From Profundibacter amoris (lineage in GTDB: Bacteria; Pseudomonadota; Alphaproteobacteria; Rhodobacterales; Rhodobacteraceae): a DNA stretch of 64,000 nucleotides. A program made the position numbers and the translations under genes. Below are positions 45,532-54,300 of this stretch, piece by piece. The notes below the pieces were generated by a model. It searched no databases. It saw only the letters and a program-made list of their open reading frames with translations, and was not told the origin of the DNA. The stretch is taken from positions 2,928,001-2,992,000 of the forward strand of contig NZ_CP032125.1 in the NCBI RefSeq assembly GCF_003544895.1. The letters are read 5' to 3'. How positions within the stretch are numbered: position 1 is the stretch's first letter; each line of letters begins with the position of its first letter.

Positions 45532-47076
45532 ATGATCCGTATTTCCCGCCTGTTCACCAGCACTGCCATCGCAACCATGATCGTCATTCCCGCAACAGCC
45601 GAAATTTCGGCCGATGATGTGTGGAACGGGTTTACGGCCTATTACAACGCCTTTGGCCTGACCGTAGATGCCACCGAAACACGGACAGGTAACCGGCTGA
45701 CCATCAGCAACCTGAAACTGTCGGCGCAATTTCCGTTTGATCTGGGATCGTTCATTCTGACAACAACCGGTCTGGACTTGATCGAAAACGCAGATGGCAC
45801 GGTGGATATCATCGCCCCCGAAAGCCTGCCGCTGGCGGTGGCCATCACACTGCCCGAGGATGTGTTTGTCACAACAACCGTGGACTATCGGCTAACGGGC
45901 TATCAGGCGCGGGTTGCGGGGGATCCTGACGAATTCACAATCACATCCCGGCTTGCGCGGGCAGATGTGGAACTGGGCGCGCTCAGCATTACAGGGCCAA
46001 AAGCCAAGGACCTGGATTTCGACGGCACTTTCACCCTTGCCGCGCGCGATATATCGGGTGAAACCGAATATACCATTGGCGATTTACTGGTGATCACACA
46101 AGACAGCCAGATGGGCGCGCTCGCTATGAACGGCAGTTTTACCGGAAAAGATGCCCGTCAGGGGGACATGCAAACCACCATGTCCTCGACAATGTCGGAT
46201 GTGCAAAGCAGCACCAGGATTTCGGTTCTGGCAACCGGAATAGACCTGATGAACCTGCCCGCACAACTGCGTGACGGCATGTCGATCCAATACGCATCCA
46301 AGGTGCGTCAACAGACGTCCTCGCAGCGTGTCACGGTTAACGGAAATATGGTGTCCGACCAATCCACAAACATCGGCAAATCATCAAGCACGGTCGGTTT
46401 GTCCAAAGATGGCGCATGGATGAAAATACAGGCCGATGACTATGCCATTGATTATACCTTGCCCGAACTTCCTTTTCCGATCCGTATGGTTGCATCCGAA
46501 ATAATCGGAAAATTCTCAGGCCCGCTTTTGAAATCCGATGACGATCAGGAGTTTGTCTACATGTTCGACATAAGCAATCTGAAAATTGCGGATGACCTGT
46601 GGAACCAGTTCGATCCCGATGCCGTCCTACCCCGCGATCCGGCCCGCCTTCTGGTCGATCTGTCCGGCACTGTCCGCCTGTTTGCTGACCTGCTGGATTT
46701 CAACGCCCTGCGCGATGCAATCGACAATGGCACCAAAGTTGCCGAACTAACCGGCCTGACCCTGAACGGCATGGACATCTCGGCCGCCGGTGCACAGCTC
46801 ACCGGAACCGGCGCCTTTACCTTTGACAACAGTGACAAGACAACCTTTCAGGGCCTGCCAGCCCCCAGCGGCACGGCCTCCTTGCAAATGTCCGGCCTGA
46901 ACGCGATGATGGACAACCTGATCAAAATGGGTCTGCTGGAAAATGACGCGGCCTTCGGGATGCGCATGGGGCTGGGACTGTTCACTGTGGCAGGCGATGG
47001 CGACGACACCTTGGTGTCGGACATCGAGGTCAAGCCGGACGGGCAGGTTCTGGCCAACGGCAAGCGGATTAAATAG
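45532..47076 (+). CDS. DUF2125 exported protein, paralogue C
   Basis: A 514-residue member of the trio: signal peptide (STAIATMIVIPATA), ISADDVWNGFTAYYNAFGLTV, then C-terminal LWNQFDPDAVLPRDPARLLV, GAFTFDNSDKTTFQGLPAP, GDGDDTLVSDIEV and final LANGKRIK. It is the most diverged in the middle. Only 70 nt separate it from pmbA with no terminator, so a B-C-pmbA-cysQ transcript is plausible. Confidence 0.86.
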   Translation: MIRISRLFTSTAIATMIVIPATAEISADDVWNGFTAYYNAFGLTVDATETRTGNRLTISNLKLSAQFPFDLGSFILTTTGLDLIENADGTVDIIAPESLPLAVAITLPEDVFVTTTVDYRLTGYQARVAGDPDEFTITSRLARADVELGALSITGPKAKDLDFDGTFTLAARDISGETEYTIGDLLVITQDSQMGALAMNGSFTGKDARQGDMQTTMSSTMSDVQSSTRISVLATGIDLMNLPAQLRDGMSIQYASKVRQQTSSQRVTVNGNMVSDQSTNIGKSSSTVGLSKDGAWMKIQADDYAIDYTLPELPFPIRMVASEIIGKFSGPLLKSDDDQEFVYMFDISNLKIADDLWNQFDPDAVLPRDPARLLVDLSGTVRLFADLLDFNALRDAIDNGTKVAELTGLTLNGMDISAAGAQLTGTGAFTFDNSDKTTFQGLPAPSGTASLQMSGLNAMMDNLIKMGLLENDAAFGMRMGLGLFTVAGDGDDTLVSDIEVKPDGQVLANGKRIK

Positions 47077-47146
47077 CCACCCGCCCTTGCGTGTGGCGGG
47101 ACAGGTGTTTACCTCGGGTGCAACCGGAAAACCGCAAGGATTGCCC

Positions 47147-48493
47147 ATGACCGATACACTGGAAACCCTGACCGCCGCCCTGCTTGACGCCGCCAAAGCG
47201 GCTGGCGCGGATGCGGCGGATGCGATTGCGGTTGACGGCACTTCGGTTTCCATCGACGTGCTGAACGGCGCGCTGGAACATGCCGAACGATCCGAGGGCA
47301 CCGACATCGGCCTTCGGGTGCTGATCGGTCAGCGGCAGGCCTGCGTTTCGGCCTCCGACACCAGCCGCGAAACCATCACCACCATGGCCGAACGCGCCGT
47401 GGCCATGGCACAGGTCGCCCCCGAGGATGACAGCATCGGGCTGGCCAGCCCCGACCAGTTGGCGCAAAACTGGGATGTCGCCGCGCTTGATATGTTCGAC
47501 CCCGCACCGGAACCCGACCCCGCCACCTTGCAGGATTTTGCCCAACGCGCCGAAGCCACCGCACTGGCTGTGGATGGCATCACACAGGTCGAATCCGCCA
47601 GCGCCGGATACGGCCAGCGCCAGATGCACCTTGCCACCAGCAACGGCTTTTCCGGCGGCTATAAACGCAGCAGCATCCACACTTCTTGCGTGGCAATCAC
47701 CGGCACCGGTGCCGATATGGAGCGCGATTACTACGGCGATGGCCGCATCTATGCCTCCGATCTGGAAAGCCCCGAACACATCGGCGCAATGGCTGCCAAA
47801 CGCACGCTGGAACGCGCCGGTTCCCGCCAGCCCCCCAGCGGCGCCTTTCCCGTGCTGTATGACGAACGCATCGCCTCCTCGCTGATGGCCCATCTTCTGG
47901 CCGCGATCAACGGCTCGGCCATCGTGCGCGGGTCCTCGTGGTTGCGTGACGCGATGGGCAAACAAATTCTGCCCGCCACCCTGTCCCTGATCGAGGATCC
48001 GCACCGCCCCCGCACCGGATCATCGCGCCCGTTTGACGGCGAAGGCCTGCCCACCGCGCGCCGTGCCATCATTGATGACGGCACGCTGACCGGCTGGACG
48101 CTGGACCTTGCGACCGCCCGCAAACTGGGGCTGCAAAGCACCGCCAACGCCGCGCGCGGCACCTCGGCCCCGCCCTCGCCCAGCACCGGCAATATTACCC
48201 TGACCCAGGGCGACAAATCCCGCGCTGACCTGATCCGCGATATGGGCACCGGCCTGCTGGTCACATCATTGATCGGCAGCACCATCAACCCCACCACCGG
48301 CGATTATTCCCGCGGGGCGGCAGGGTTCTGGGTGGAAGGCGGTGAAATCCGCTATCCGGTGAACGAATGCACCATCGCCGGAAACCTGCGCGACATGCTG
48401 TTAACCCTGACCCCCGCAAATGACGCCCGCACCCATCTGTCCCGCGTGGTGCCCTCGCTTTTGGTGGAAGGACTGATCATTGCCGGAAAATGA
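47147..48493 (+). CDS. pmbA: PmbA/TldD-family metallopeptidase-like protein (PmbA type)
   Basis: A 448-residue member of the TldD/TldE family, which acts as a TldD-PmbA heterodimeric peptidase that processes small peptides (for example microcin B17). PmbA/TldE is the partner without the zinc motif and none is visible here. Family features are SEGTDIGLRVLIGQRQACVS and LLVTSLIGSTINPTTGDYSRGAAGF. ATG 47147 has AAGGA 8 nt upstream. The tldD partner is not in the window. It overlaps cysQ by 14 nt. Confidence 0.9.
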   Translation: MTDTLETLTAALLDAAKAAGADAADAIAVDGTSVSIDVLNGALEHAERSEGTDIGLRVLIGQRQACVSASDTSRETITTMAERAVAMAQVAPEDDSIGLASPDQLAQNWDVAALDMFDPAPEPDPATLQDFAQRAEATALAVDGITQVESASAGYGQRQMHLATSNGFSGGYKRSSIHTSCVAITGTGADMERDYYGDGRIYASDLESPEHIGAMAAKRTLERAGSRQPPSGAFPVLYDERIASSLMAHLLAAINGSAIVRGSSWLRDAMGKQILPATLSLIEDPHRPRTGSSRPFDGEGLPTARRAIIDDGTLTGWTLDLATARKLGLQSTANAARGTSAPPSPSTGNITLTQGDKSRADLIRDMGTGLLVTSLIGSTINPTTGDYSRGAAGFWVEGGEIRYPVNECTIAGNLRDMLLTLTPANDARTHLSRVVPSLLVEGLIIAGK

Positions 48494-49256
48494 TGACCTG
48501 ATGCTGCTGATCGGCGCGGCCCACGCCAGCGCCGACATTGCCCGCAAGTTCTGGAAACAATCGCCCGAAACATGGGACAAGGATGCTGGCGCCGGACCGG
48601 TGACCGAAGCCGATCTGGCGATCGACAAGATGCTGCACGCGGATCTGCGCGCCGCGCGGCCCGATTACGGCTGGCTGTCCGAGGAAACCGAGGATGACAC
48701 CGCCCGCCTGAAACACGATCACGTCTTTATCATTGATCCCATCGACGGTACTCGCGCCTTTATCGAAGGCTCCAAAACCTTCGCCCACTCACTGGCGGTG
48801 GCCTACAAGGGACAGGTCACCGCCGCCGTGGTATTCCTGCCGATGCTCGATAAACTCTACGTCGCCACCAGCAACATGCCCGCGTCCCTGAACGGTCGCC
48901 CGATTGCGCCCAGCCAGCCAAAACCGGAGCAAACCCCGACCGTTCTGGCCACCAAATGCAACTTCAATCCGGACCGCTGGAAAAACGGCACGCCCCCTTA
49001 TGAACGCCACATCCGTGCGTCTTTGGCATATCGCCTGTGCCTTGTCGCCGAAGGGCGCTTTGACGCCATGCTGACCCTGCGCCCGACCTGGGAATGGGAT
49101 GTCGCCGCCGGCGCCCTGATCGCACAAAAGGCGGGTGCCATTGTCACCGATAAAACCGGCACCAAACCGGTATTCAACACCCCGCAAGCCCAGTTGAACG
49201 GCATCTTTGCTGCAGGTCCTGTACTGCACAAAGCCATCCGCAGCGAACTGGCCTGA
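48480..49256 (+). CDS. cysQ: 3'(2'),5'-bisphosphate nucleotidase / inositol monophosphatase family
   Basis: Li+-sensitive phosphatase that removes PAP from sulfate assimilation, or a related IMPase, 258 residues. The metal-binding motifs are intact: GPVTEADLAID, LSEETEDD, DPIDGTRAFIEG and WEWDVAAGALIAQKAG. The start is probably TTG 48480, 8 nt after AAGGA and inside the end of pmbA; ATG 48501 is the alternative. Confidence 0.88.
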   Translation: MPENDDLMLLIGAAHASADIARKFWKQSPETWDKDAGAGPVTEADLAIDKMLHADLRAARPDYGWLSEETEDDTARLKHDHVFIIDPIDGTRAFIEGSKTFAHSLAVAYKGQVTAAVVFLPMLDKLYVATSNMPASLNGRPIAPSQPKPEQTPTVLATKCNFNPDRWKNGTPPYERHIRASLAYRLCLVAEGRFDAMLTLRPTWEWDVAAGALIAQKAGAIVTDKTGTKPVFNTPQAQLNGIFAAGPVLHKAIRSELA

Positions 49257-49264
49257 CACATTAC

Positions 49265-49297
49265 TGTTCCAGAAATATCCGCGCCGCAGGCATAGAA
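49265..49297. repeat. Dispersed 33-nt intergenic repeat, copy 4 (diverged)
   Basis: Matches the 6338 copy including an upstream ATTACTGTTCC, with changes in the GC core (CGCGCCGCAGG). It lies between cysQ and the DUF4170 gene. Confidence 0.6.
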
Positions 49298-49370
49298 TCT
49301 CTTTCTCGCCCCGCGCCAATCCACTACTGTCCCCGCAAACCGGACACAAACCATATCGGAGCGAACACCC

Positions 49371-49616
49371 ATGACCCAACGCCTGCACCTCGTCTTTGGC
49401 GGCGAACTGATCGACCCCACGAAGAACGCCTTCAAAGACGTGAACGACATCCATATCGTCGGCATGTTCCCCAATTACGAAACCGCCTATAACGCCTGGA
49501 AGGCCGAGGCCCATCGCACGGTCGACAACGCCCATATGCGCTATTTCATCGCCCATATCCACCGCCTTCGGGACGAAAAGATCGAAGCCTCGCCCACCGA
49601 AGAGCTGGACGGCTGA
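49371..49616 (+). CDS. DUF4170 small protein
   Basis: An 81-residue acidic protein matching DUF4170 (HLVFGGELIDPTKNAFKDV, HIVGMFPNYETAYNAWKAEA, AHMRYFIAHIHRL). It is conserved in alphaproteobacteria immediately upstream of the Kdo transferase and lpxK genes, which hints at a link to lipid A synthesis, but its function is unknown. It is 18 nt ahead of waaA. Confidence 0.9.
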   Translation: MTQRLHLVFGGELIDPTKNAFKDVNDIHIVGMFPNYETAYNAWKAEAHRTVDNAHMRYFIAHIHRLRDEKIEASPTEELDG

Positions 49617-49634
49617 TAGGCAGGGAATGTCCCG

Positions 49635-50888
49635 ATGTCCCTTGGCCTGAAAATCTATCTTGCGAATGCAAAACGCGCCGGTGCGCGGGCTTTGCAGGAA
49701 CAACAGGCCCATGGTGATACCGCCCAAAAACGCCTTGCCCGACCCGCCGGGCAACTGGTCTGGCTACATGCCTCCAACGCCGAAGAAATCTCGCCGGTGC
49801 AGGAACTGATCCGCGCATTGGCGGCCGAGCGTAATGATGTTTCCTTTCTGGTGACAACACCGGAAAACACACCGGTCGATCTGCGGTTTCAGGACAGTTG
49901 CGATCAGCCCTGCCTGCATCTGCCTGCCCCCGCTGACACCCCGCAACATGTGGCCGGATTTCTGGATCACTGGCAGCCGACAATCGGCATTTGGGCCGGA
50001 TCCACCCTGCGCCCGGCTTTGCTGGTGGAAACCCACGTCCGCAATTTGCCGATGATGATGGTCGACGCCCGCTGCCGCGCCCGTATCGACGGGCGCAAAC
50101 GATGGAAAACCGGGATGATCATCGCCCTGCTGGCCCTGTTTGACCGTATCCTTGTTGGCAAACCCGAAGTCGTCCGGCGGCTGGTCCGGCAAGGGGCAAT
50201 TCCCGAAAAAACCCAAGCCTGCGGCCTGCTTGAGGAAGGCACGACAACCCTGTTTTGCGATGACAGGGATCGCGATGATATGGCGGCCCTGCTGGCGGCC
50301 CGGCCTGTCTGGCTGGCCGTAAAAACAGTCGATGGCGAAGGCCCTATCGTCGCCACCGCCCATCGTGCCGCCAGTCGCCTGTCACACCGCCTGTTGCTGG
50401 TCATCTCGCCTATGGACAGTGCCAGCGGGGACGCATTGGCAGAAAGCCTGACCAAGGACGACTGGCTGGTCGCCCAGCGCTCAAAAGGGCAGGATCCGGA
50501 CGAACATATCCAGATTTACATCGCGGATACACCGGATGAACTGGGCCTGTGGCTACGGCTTGCACCTGTTTGCTTCATGGGCAATTCACTGGTCAAGGGT
50601 GGCAAGGGCTGTTCCCCGTTCGAGGCTTCGGCGCTGGGATCGGCCATCCTGCATGGCCCGTTTGTCGACTCCTACCGCACCGGCTATGCCCGTCTTGACA
50701 CCGCCGGTGCCGCCCGCGAGGTGCGTGATGCCGCCCATCTGGCCACCAATCTGCAAGAATTGCTGGCCCCCGACATTGCCGCCGCGATGGCCCATGCGGG
50801 CTGGGCCATATCCACCAGCGGCGCCGAGGCCGTTGACCATACGGTCGGCCTGATCCTGCAAACCCTTGCCAAAGCCGAGGAGAAATAA
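49635..50888 (+). CDS. waaA: 3-deoxy-D-manno-octulosonic acid transferase (Kdo transferase)
   Basis: Adds Kdo to lipid A precursor at the inner membrane, 417 residues. GT-B fold with glycosyltransferase N-terminal domain ([22 protein letters not shown]) and a C-terminal donor-binding half ([29 protein letters not shown]). The usual HAASVGE signature appears here as HASNAEE; the last Glu, thought to be the catalytic base, is kept. Assignment rests on family features plus position directly before lpxK. Confidence 0.88.
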   Translation: MSLGLKIYLANAKRAGARALQEQQAHGDTAQKRLARPAGQLVWLHASNAEEISPVQELIRALAAERNDVSFLVTTPENTPVDLRFQDSCDQPCLHLPAPADTPQHVAGFLDHWQPTIGIWAGSTLRPALLVETHVRNLPMMMVDARCRARIDGRKRWKTGMIIALLALFDRILVGKPEVVRRLVRQGAIPEKTQACGLLEEGTTTLFCDDRDRDDMAALLAARPVWLAVKTVDGEGPIVATAHRAASRLSHRLLLVISPMDSASGDALAESLTKDDWLVAQRSKGQDPDEHIQIYIADTPDELGLWLRLAPVCFMGNSLVKGGKGCSPFEASALGSAILHGPFVDSYRTGYARLDTAGAAREVRDAAHLATNLQELLAPDIAAAMAHAGWAISTSGAEAVDHTVGLILQTLAKAEEK

Positions 50889-51880
50889 TGCAGCCCCCCC
50901 GCTTCTGGTTCACCCCCGCAAACCGCCCCGCACTGATGGCCCGCCTGCTGTCACCGCTGGGCACGATCTATGCCAAAGCCACAGCCAAACGTGTGGCGCA
51001 ACCGGCGCAATACCATGCGCCAGTGCCGGTGATCTGTGTTGGCAATATCAATGCGGGCGGCACCGGCAAAACCCCGACTGCCATCGCCATCGTGCAACGT
51101 CTGCAAGCCGCTGGCCACACCCCGCATGTGGTGACGCGCGGTTATGGCGGCTCCTTGCAGGGACCGGCCCAGGTGGACGAGACCCGCCACATCGCCGCTG
51201 AAACCGGCGACGAGCCTTTGCTTCTGGCAGCCTTTGCCCCCACATGGGTGGCCAAGGACCGCGCCGCAGGGGCCAAAGCCGCTGTGGATGCGGGCGCCGG
51301 TATTATTGTGCTGGATGACGGGTTCCAGAACCCCGCCCTGCACAAGGATATTTCCGTCGTGGTGGTGGATGCCGCCATCGGGTTTGGCAATGGCCGCGTG
51401 CTGCCCGCCGGCCCCCTGCGCGAGCCGGTTGCCACGGGGCTGGCCCGCGCCGATATTCTGGTATCCATTGGCGGTGAATCCCAACAAGCCGCGTTTCGGC
51501 AGGCGTGGGGTGATAAAATCAACCTGCCACATCTGACTGGCCGTCTGGCCCCGCTACAAACCGGGATTGAGTGGCAGAACCAGCCCGTGCTGGCCTTTGC
51601 CGGTATCGGCCATCCGGCCAAATTCTTTGCCACCCTGCGCGGGCTTGGCGCTGATCTGCTGCACGCCGAAGCCCTAAGCGATCACCAGCCCCTGACCGCC
51701 GCCCTGATGAAACGTCTGGCCTTCGAGGCCAAGGCACTGGGCGCGATCATGGTCACCACCGAAAAAGACGCCGTGCGCCTGCCCGCCGATTTTCGCGCCG
51801 AGGTGGTGACATTGCCGGTGCGTCTGGAAATCGCCGACTGGAGCGCGTTCGATGCCGCGCTCGCAGCCGTTACCCGATAG
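50888..51880 (+). CDS. lpxK: Tetraacyldisaccharide 4'-kinase
   Basis: Phosphorylates the lipid A disaccharide at the 4' position at the cytoplasmic face of the inner membrane, 330 residues. Walker A is [17 protein letters not shown] (about residues 52-68), with [31 protein letters not shown] and TEKDAVRLP. The start overlaps the waaA stop by one base (TAATG). It ends 2 nt from the convergent dsbA-like gene. Confidence 0.95.
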   Translation: MQPPRFWFTPANRPALMARLLSPLGTIYAKATAKRVAQPAQYHAPVPVICVGNINAGGTGKTPTAIAIVQRLQAAGHTPHVVTRGYGGSLQGPAQVDETRHIAAETGDEPLLLAAFAPTWVAKDRAAGAKAAVDAGAGIIVLDDGFQNPALHKDISVVVVDAAIGFGNGRVLPAGPLREPVATGLARADILVSIGGESQQAAFRQAWGDKINLPHLTGRLAPLQTGIEWQNQPVLAFAGIGHPAKFFATLRGLGADLLHAEALSDHQPLTAALMKRLAFEAKALGAIMVTTEKDAVRLPADFRAEVVTLPVRLEIADWSAFDAALAAVTR

Positions 51881-51882
51881 GC

Positions 51883-52566
51883 CTACTCGGCTTCGGCCAG
51901 CTTCGCATCCAGAGCTGCCGAGAAATCCTCATAGCTCATGTTGGAATACTTCTCGCCCTGAATCAGAAACGACGGGGTTGAATCCATGTTGTCGCGGGTG
52001 AAATTCTGCTGGTACCACGACACAAGGGTTTTCACATTGTCCTCGTCGCTGAAACAGGCGTCCAGCTGTTCGTTGGTCATGCCCGCTGTCAGGCCAACTT
52101 TGCGCAGGTTATCGACCACAGCCGCCGGATCGCCTTCGCCCAGCCATGCCTTCTGGTCTTCCATCAAAATATCGGTGATCCCGAAATAACGCATTTCGCC
52201 ACCGCAACGCGCCATCAGGCTGGCCCACAGGCCGTATTTGTCAAAATAGGCTTCGCGGAAAATGAAACGCACCTTGCCGGTATCAATGTAGTTTTTCTTG
52301 ATCCCGGGCAGCACGTTTTGATGGAAAGTCGCGCAATGCGGACAGGTAAAGCTGGCATATTCAACCACCGTCACCGGTGCGTCCTTGTCCCCCATCGCCA
52401 TTTCGACAACGCTGGATGTATCAATCTCGTCCGTGGTTTCGGCCATGGCCGCGCCAAATCCGGCATCGGCTGTTGTGCCTGGTAGCGCGTTATTGGAGTT
52501 CAACCAATATGCCCCGCCTCCGGCCAAAGCCAATGCACCTGTTCCGATGAATACCCTGCGTTTCAT
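51883..52566 (-). CDS. DsbA-family thioredoxin-fold protein
   Basis: A 227-residue exported disulfide oxidoreductase/isomerase: N-terminal signal or anchor (RRVFIGTGALALAGGGAYWL) and DsbA/DsbG-like fold with CPHC (SFTCPHCATFH, about residue 75) and the cis-Pro loop MDSTPSFLIQGEKY. ATG 52566 is chosen for AGAGGA spacing; a TTG 6 nt upstream is possible. It is just downstream of dciA, an order common in Rhodobacterales. Confidence 0.9.
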   Translation of the reverse strand: MKRRVFIGTGALALAGGGAYWLNSNNALPGTTADAGFGAAMAETTDEIDTSSVVEMAMGDKDAPVTVVEYASFTCPHCATFHQNVLPGIKKNYIDTGKVRFIFREAYFDKYGLWASLMARCGGEMRYFGITDILMEDQKAWLGEGDPAAVVDNLRKVGLTAGMTNEQLDACFSDEDNVKTLVSWYQQNFTRDNMDSTPSFLIQGEKYSNMSYEDFSAALDAKLAEAE

Positions 52567-52580
52567 AGACAATCCTCTTT

Positions 52581-53105
52581 TTAATGTTCATTACGGGATA
52601 TAATGTTTGCACCCAGCGCTGCAAGAGCGTCGCGCAAACCGTCATCCGCGATCGGTTCTGCCACCTTGCGGGCGGCCTGTTTGGTTTCGGGGGTTGGCAG
52701 GGCCGGATTGGCCTTGGGGGCGGGGGCAAATTGCGCCTGCCCTTCGGCAAATCCGACCGGCGCCGTCTGGGTGATACGCACCTTGGCAATCGCGCTGTAG
52801 CCGTAACAGGCATTCACCCGCTCGCGCAGCTGTTCCTTTTGCATTTCCAGCATCGGGGCCTGCGCACCTGTGGTCAGGATGGTCAATGTCGCGCCAAGGG
52901 TGTCGCGACCATATTTTACATGCACGGGGCGGGCCATGCGGGCAATATCCTCGCCCACGATTTCCGGCCAGTGGGTCAACAGACGGCTGACGGCAAAGCC
53001 CCGCGATTCGCCGGCGGTGCGGATACGCTCGCGCAGCAGGCTCGAGGTGCGTTGAAACCCCTTGTTGCCGTATCTTCGCTGTTTATATCCGGTTGTTTGT
53101 TTCAC
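52581..53105 (-). CDS. dciA: DUF721/DciA-family protein
   Basis: A 174-residue basic protein of the DUF721 family (LLRERIRTAGESRGFAVSRLL, THWPEIVGEDIARMARPV, LTILTTGAQAPMLEMQKEQL). DciA proteins load or assist the replicative helicase DnaB in bacteria that lack DnaC. The start is GTG 53105. It is divergent from mutY with an 80-90 nt promoter gap. Confidence 0.85.
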   Translation of the reverse strand: MKQTTGYKQRRYGNKGFQRTSSLLRERIRTAGESRGFAVSRLLTHWPEIVGEDIARMARPVHVKYGRDTLGATLTILTTGAQAPMLEMQKEQLRERVNACYGYSAIAKVRITQTAPVGFAEGQAQFAPAPKANPALPTPETKQAARKVAEPIADDGLRDALAALGANIISRNEH

Positions 53106-53196
53106 ATCGTCTTTCCGTTGGCTCGCGGCTATTCTAGACAGGTTGGGGCAGGGTGCCAGAACAATAGCACAAAAGGGCAGATAAAGTTTGCGTGAG

Positions 53197-54243
53197 ATGG
53201 AATTAAGCGATGCTTTGCTGGGCTGGTATGACACCCACGCCCGCGCCCTGCCGTGGCGGGTGCCGCCGGACGAATCGCGTGTTGGCATGTTGCCCGATCC
53301 CTATCACATCTGGCTGTCCGAGGTGATGTTGCAGCAAACCACCGTCACCGCAGTTGTCAAATATTTCCACGCCTTCACCACCCGCTGGCCCACCGTTCAC
53401 GATCTGGCAGCGGCCAAGGATGCCGAGGTGATGGGGCAATGGGCCGGTCTGGGCTATTACGCCCGCGCCCGCAACCTGTTGAAATGCGCCCGCATGGTGG
53501 TGGCCGATCATGGCGGGGTCTTCCCCGAGACCCGCGACGGGTTGCTATCCCTGCCCGGTATCGGCCCCTACACCGCCGCCGCCATCGCCGCGATTGCCTA
53601 TGGCCACAGCGAAACCGTGGTGGATGGCAATATCGAACGGGTAATGGCGCGACTGTATGATGTGCATACGCCCCTGCCCGTGGCCAAACCGGAATTGACG
53701 GCCCTTGCCGCCATCCTGACCCCGCAAGACCGTGCAGGCGATTATGCCCAGGCCGTAATGGATTTGGGCGCCACCATCTGCACCCCGAAATCCCCCGCTT
53801 GCGGGCTTTGCCCGTGGTCGTCCGCCTGCAAGGCCCGCGTCAATGGCACCGCCGCCGACCTGCCCAAACGCGCGCCGAAAACCCGCAAACCCACCCGCTA
53901 TGGCATTGCCTATATCGCGCGCCGCAACGATGGTGCATGGCTGCTGGAACGCCGCCCCGACAAAGGGTTGTTAGGCGGGATGCTGGGCTGGCCCGGCGCG
54001 GAATGGGGGGCGAAGCCTATCGCACAACCACCGCTGAATGCCGACTGGCAAACACTGCCCGCCGAAGTGCGCCACACCTTTACCCACTTCCACCTGCGGC
54101 TAACCGTTCAAATGGCCACCGTTGCCGATGAAACCCCCGATACAGGCCAGTTCCTGCCCGCCGACCAATTCAGCCCCGATGACCTGCCGACCGTCATGCG
54201 CAAAGCCTATGATCTGGCCAAGGATCGCCTGATAGCGGATTGA
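53197..54243 (+). CDS. mutY: A/G-specific adenine DNA glycosylase
   Basis: Removes adenine opposite 8-oxoguanine, 348 residues. HhH-GPD glycosylase domain with the catalytic Glu in LSEVMLQQTTV, hairpin LPGIGPYTAAAIAAIAYG, Asp in VVDGNIERV and the 4Fe-4S cluster C-X6-C-X2-C-X5-C (CTPKSPACGLCPWSSAC). The C-terminal MutT-like recognition domain follows (from about residue 230; TFTHFHLRLTV). The start is ATG 53197; TTG 53188 is the alternative. Confidence 0.95.
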   Translation: MELSDALLGWYDTHARALPWRVPPDESRVGMLPDPYHIWLSEVMLQQTTVTAVVKYFHAFTTRWPTVHDLAAAKDAEVMGQWAGLGYYARARNLLKCARMVVADHGGVFPETRDGLLSLPGIGPYTAAAIAAIAYGHSETVVDGNIERVMARLYDVHTPLPVAKPELTALAAILTPQDRAGDYAQAVMDLGATICTPKSPACGLCPWSSACKARVNGTAADLPKRAPKTRKPTRYGIAYIARRNDGAWLLERRPDKGLLGGMLGWPGAEWGAKPIAQPPLNADWQTLPAEVRHTFTHFHLRLTVQMATVADETPDTGQFLPADQFSPDDLPTVMRKAYDLAKDRLIAD

Positions 54244-54300
54244 GTTCCCAGCCAACCTGTGCCTAGATACCCCAAACGCGCCAGAGTGATGGAGACATGT

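Noticed and set aside
47080-47100. Terminator between DUF2125 C and pmbA
   Set aside because: A CCCGCC/GGCGGG hairpin exists but has a large loop and no T-run.
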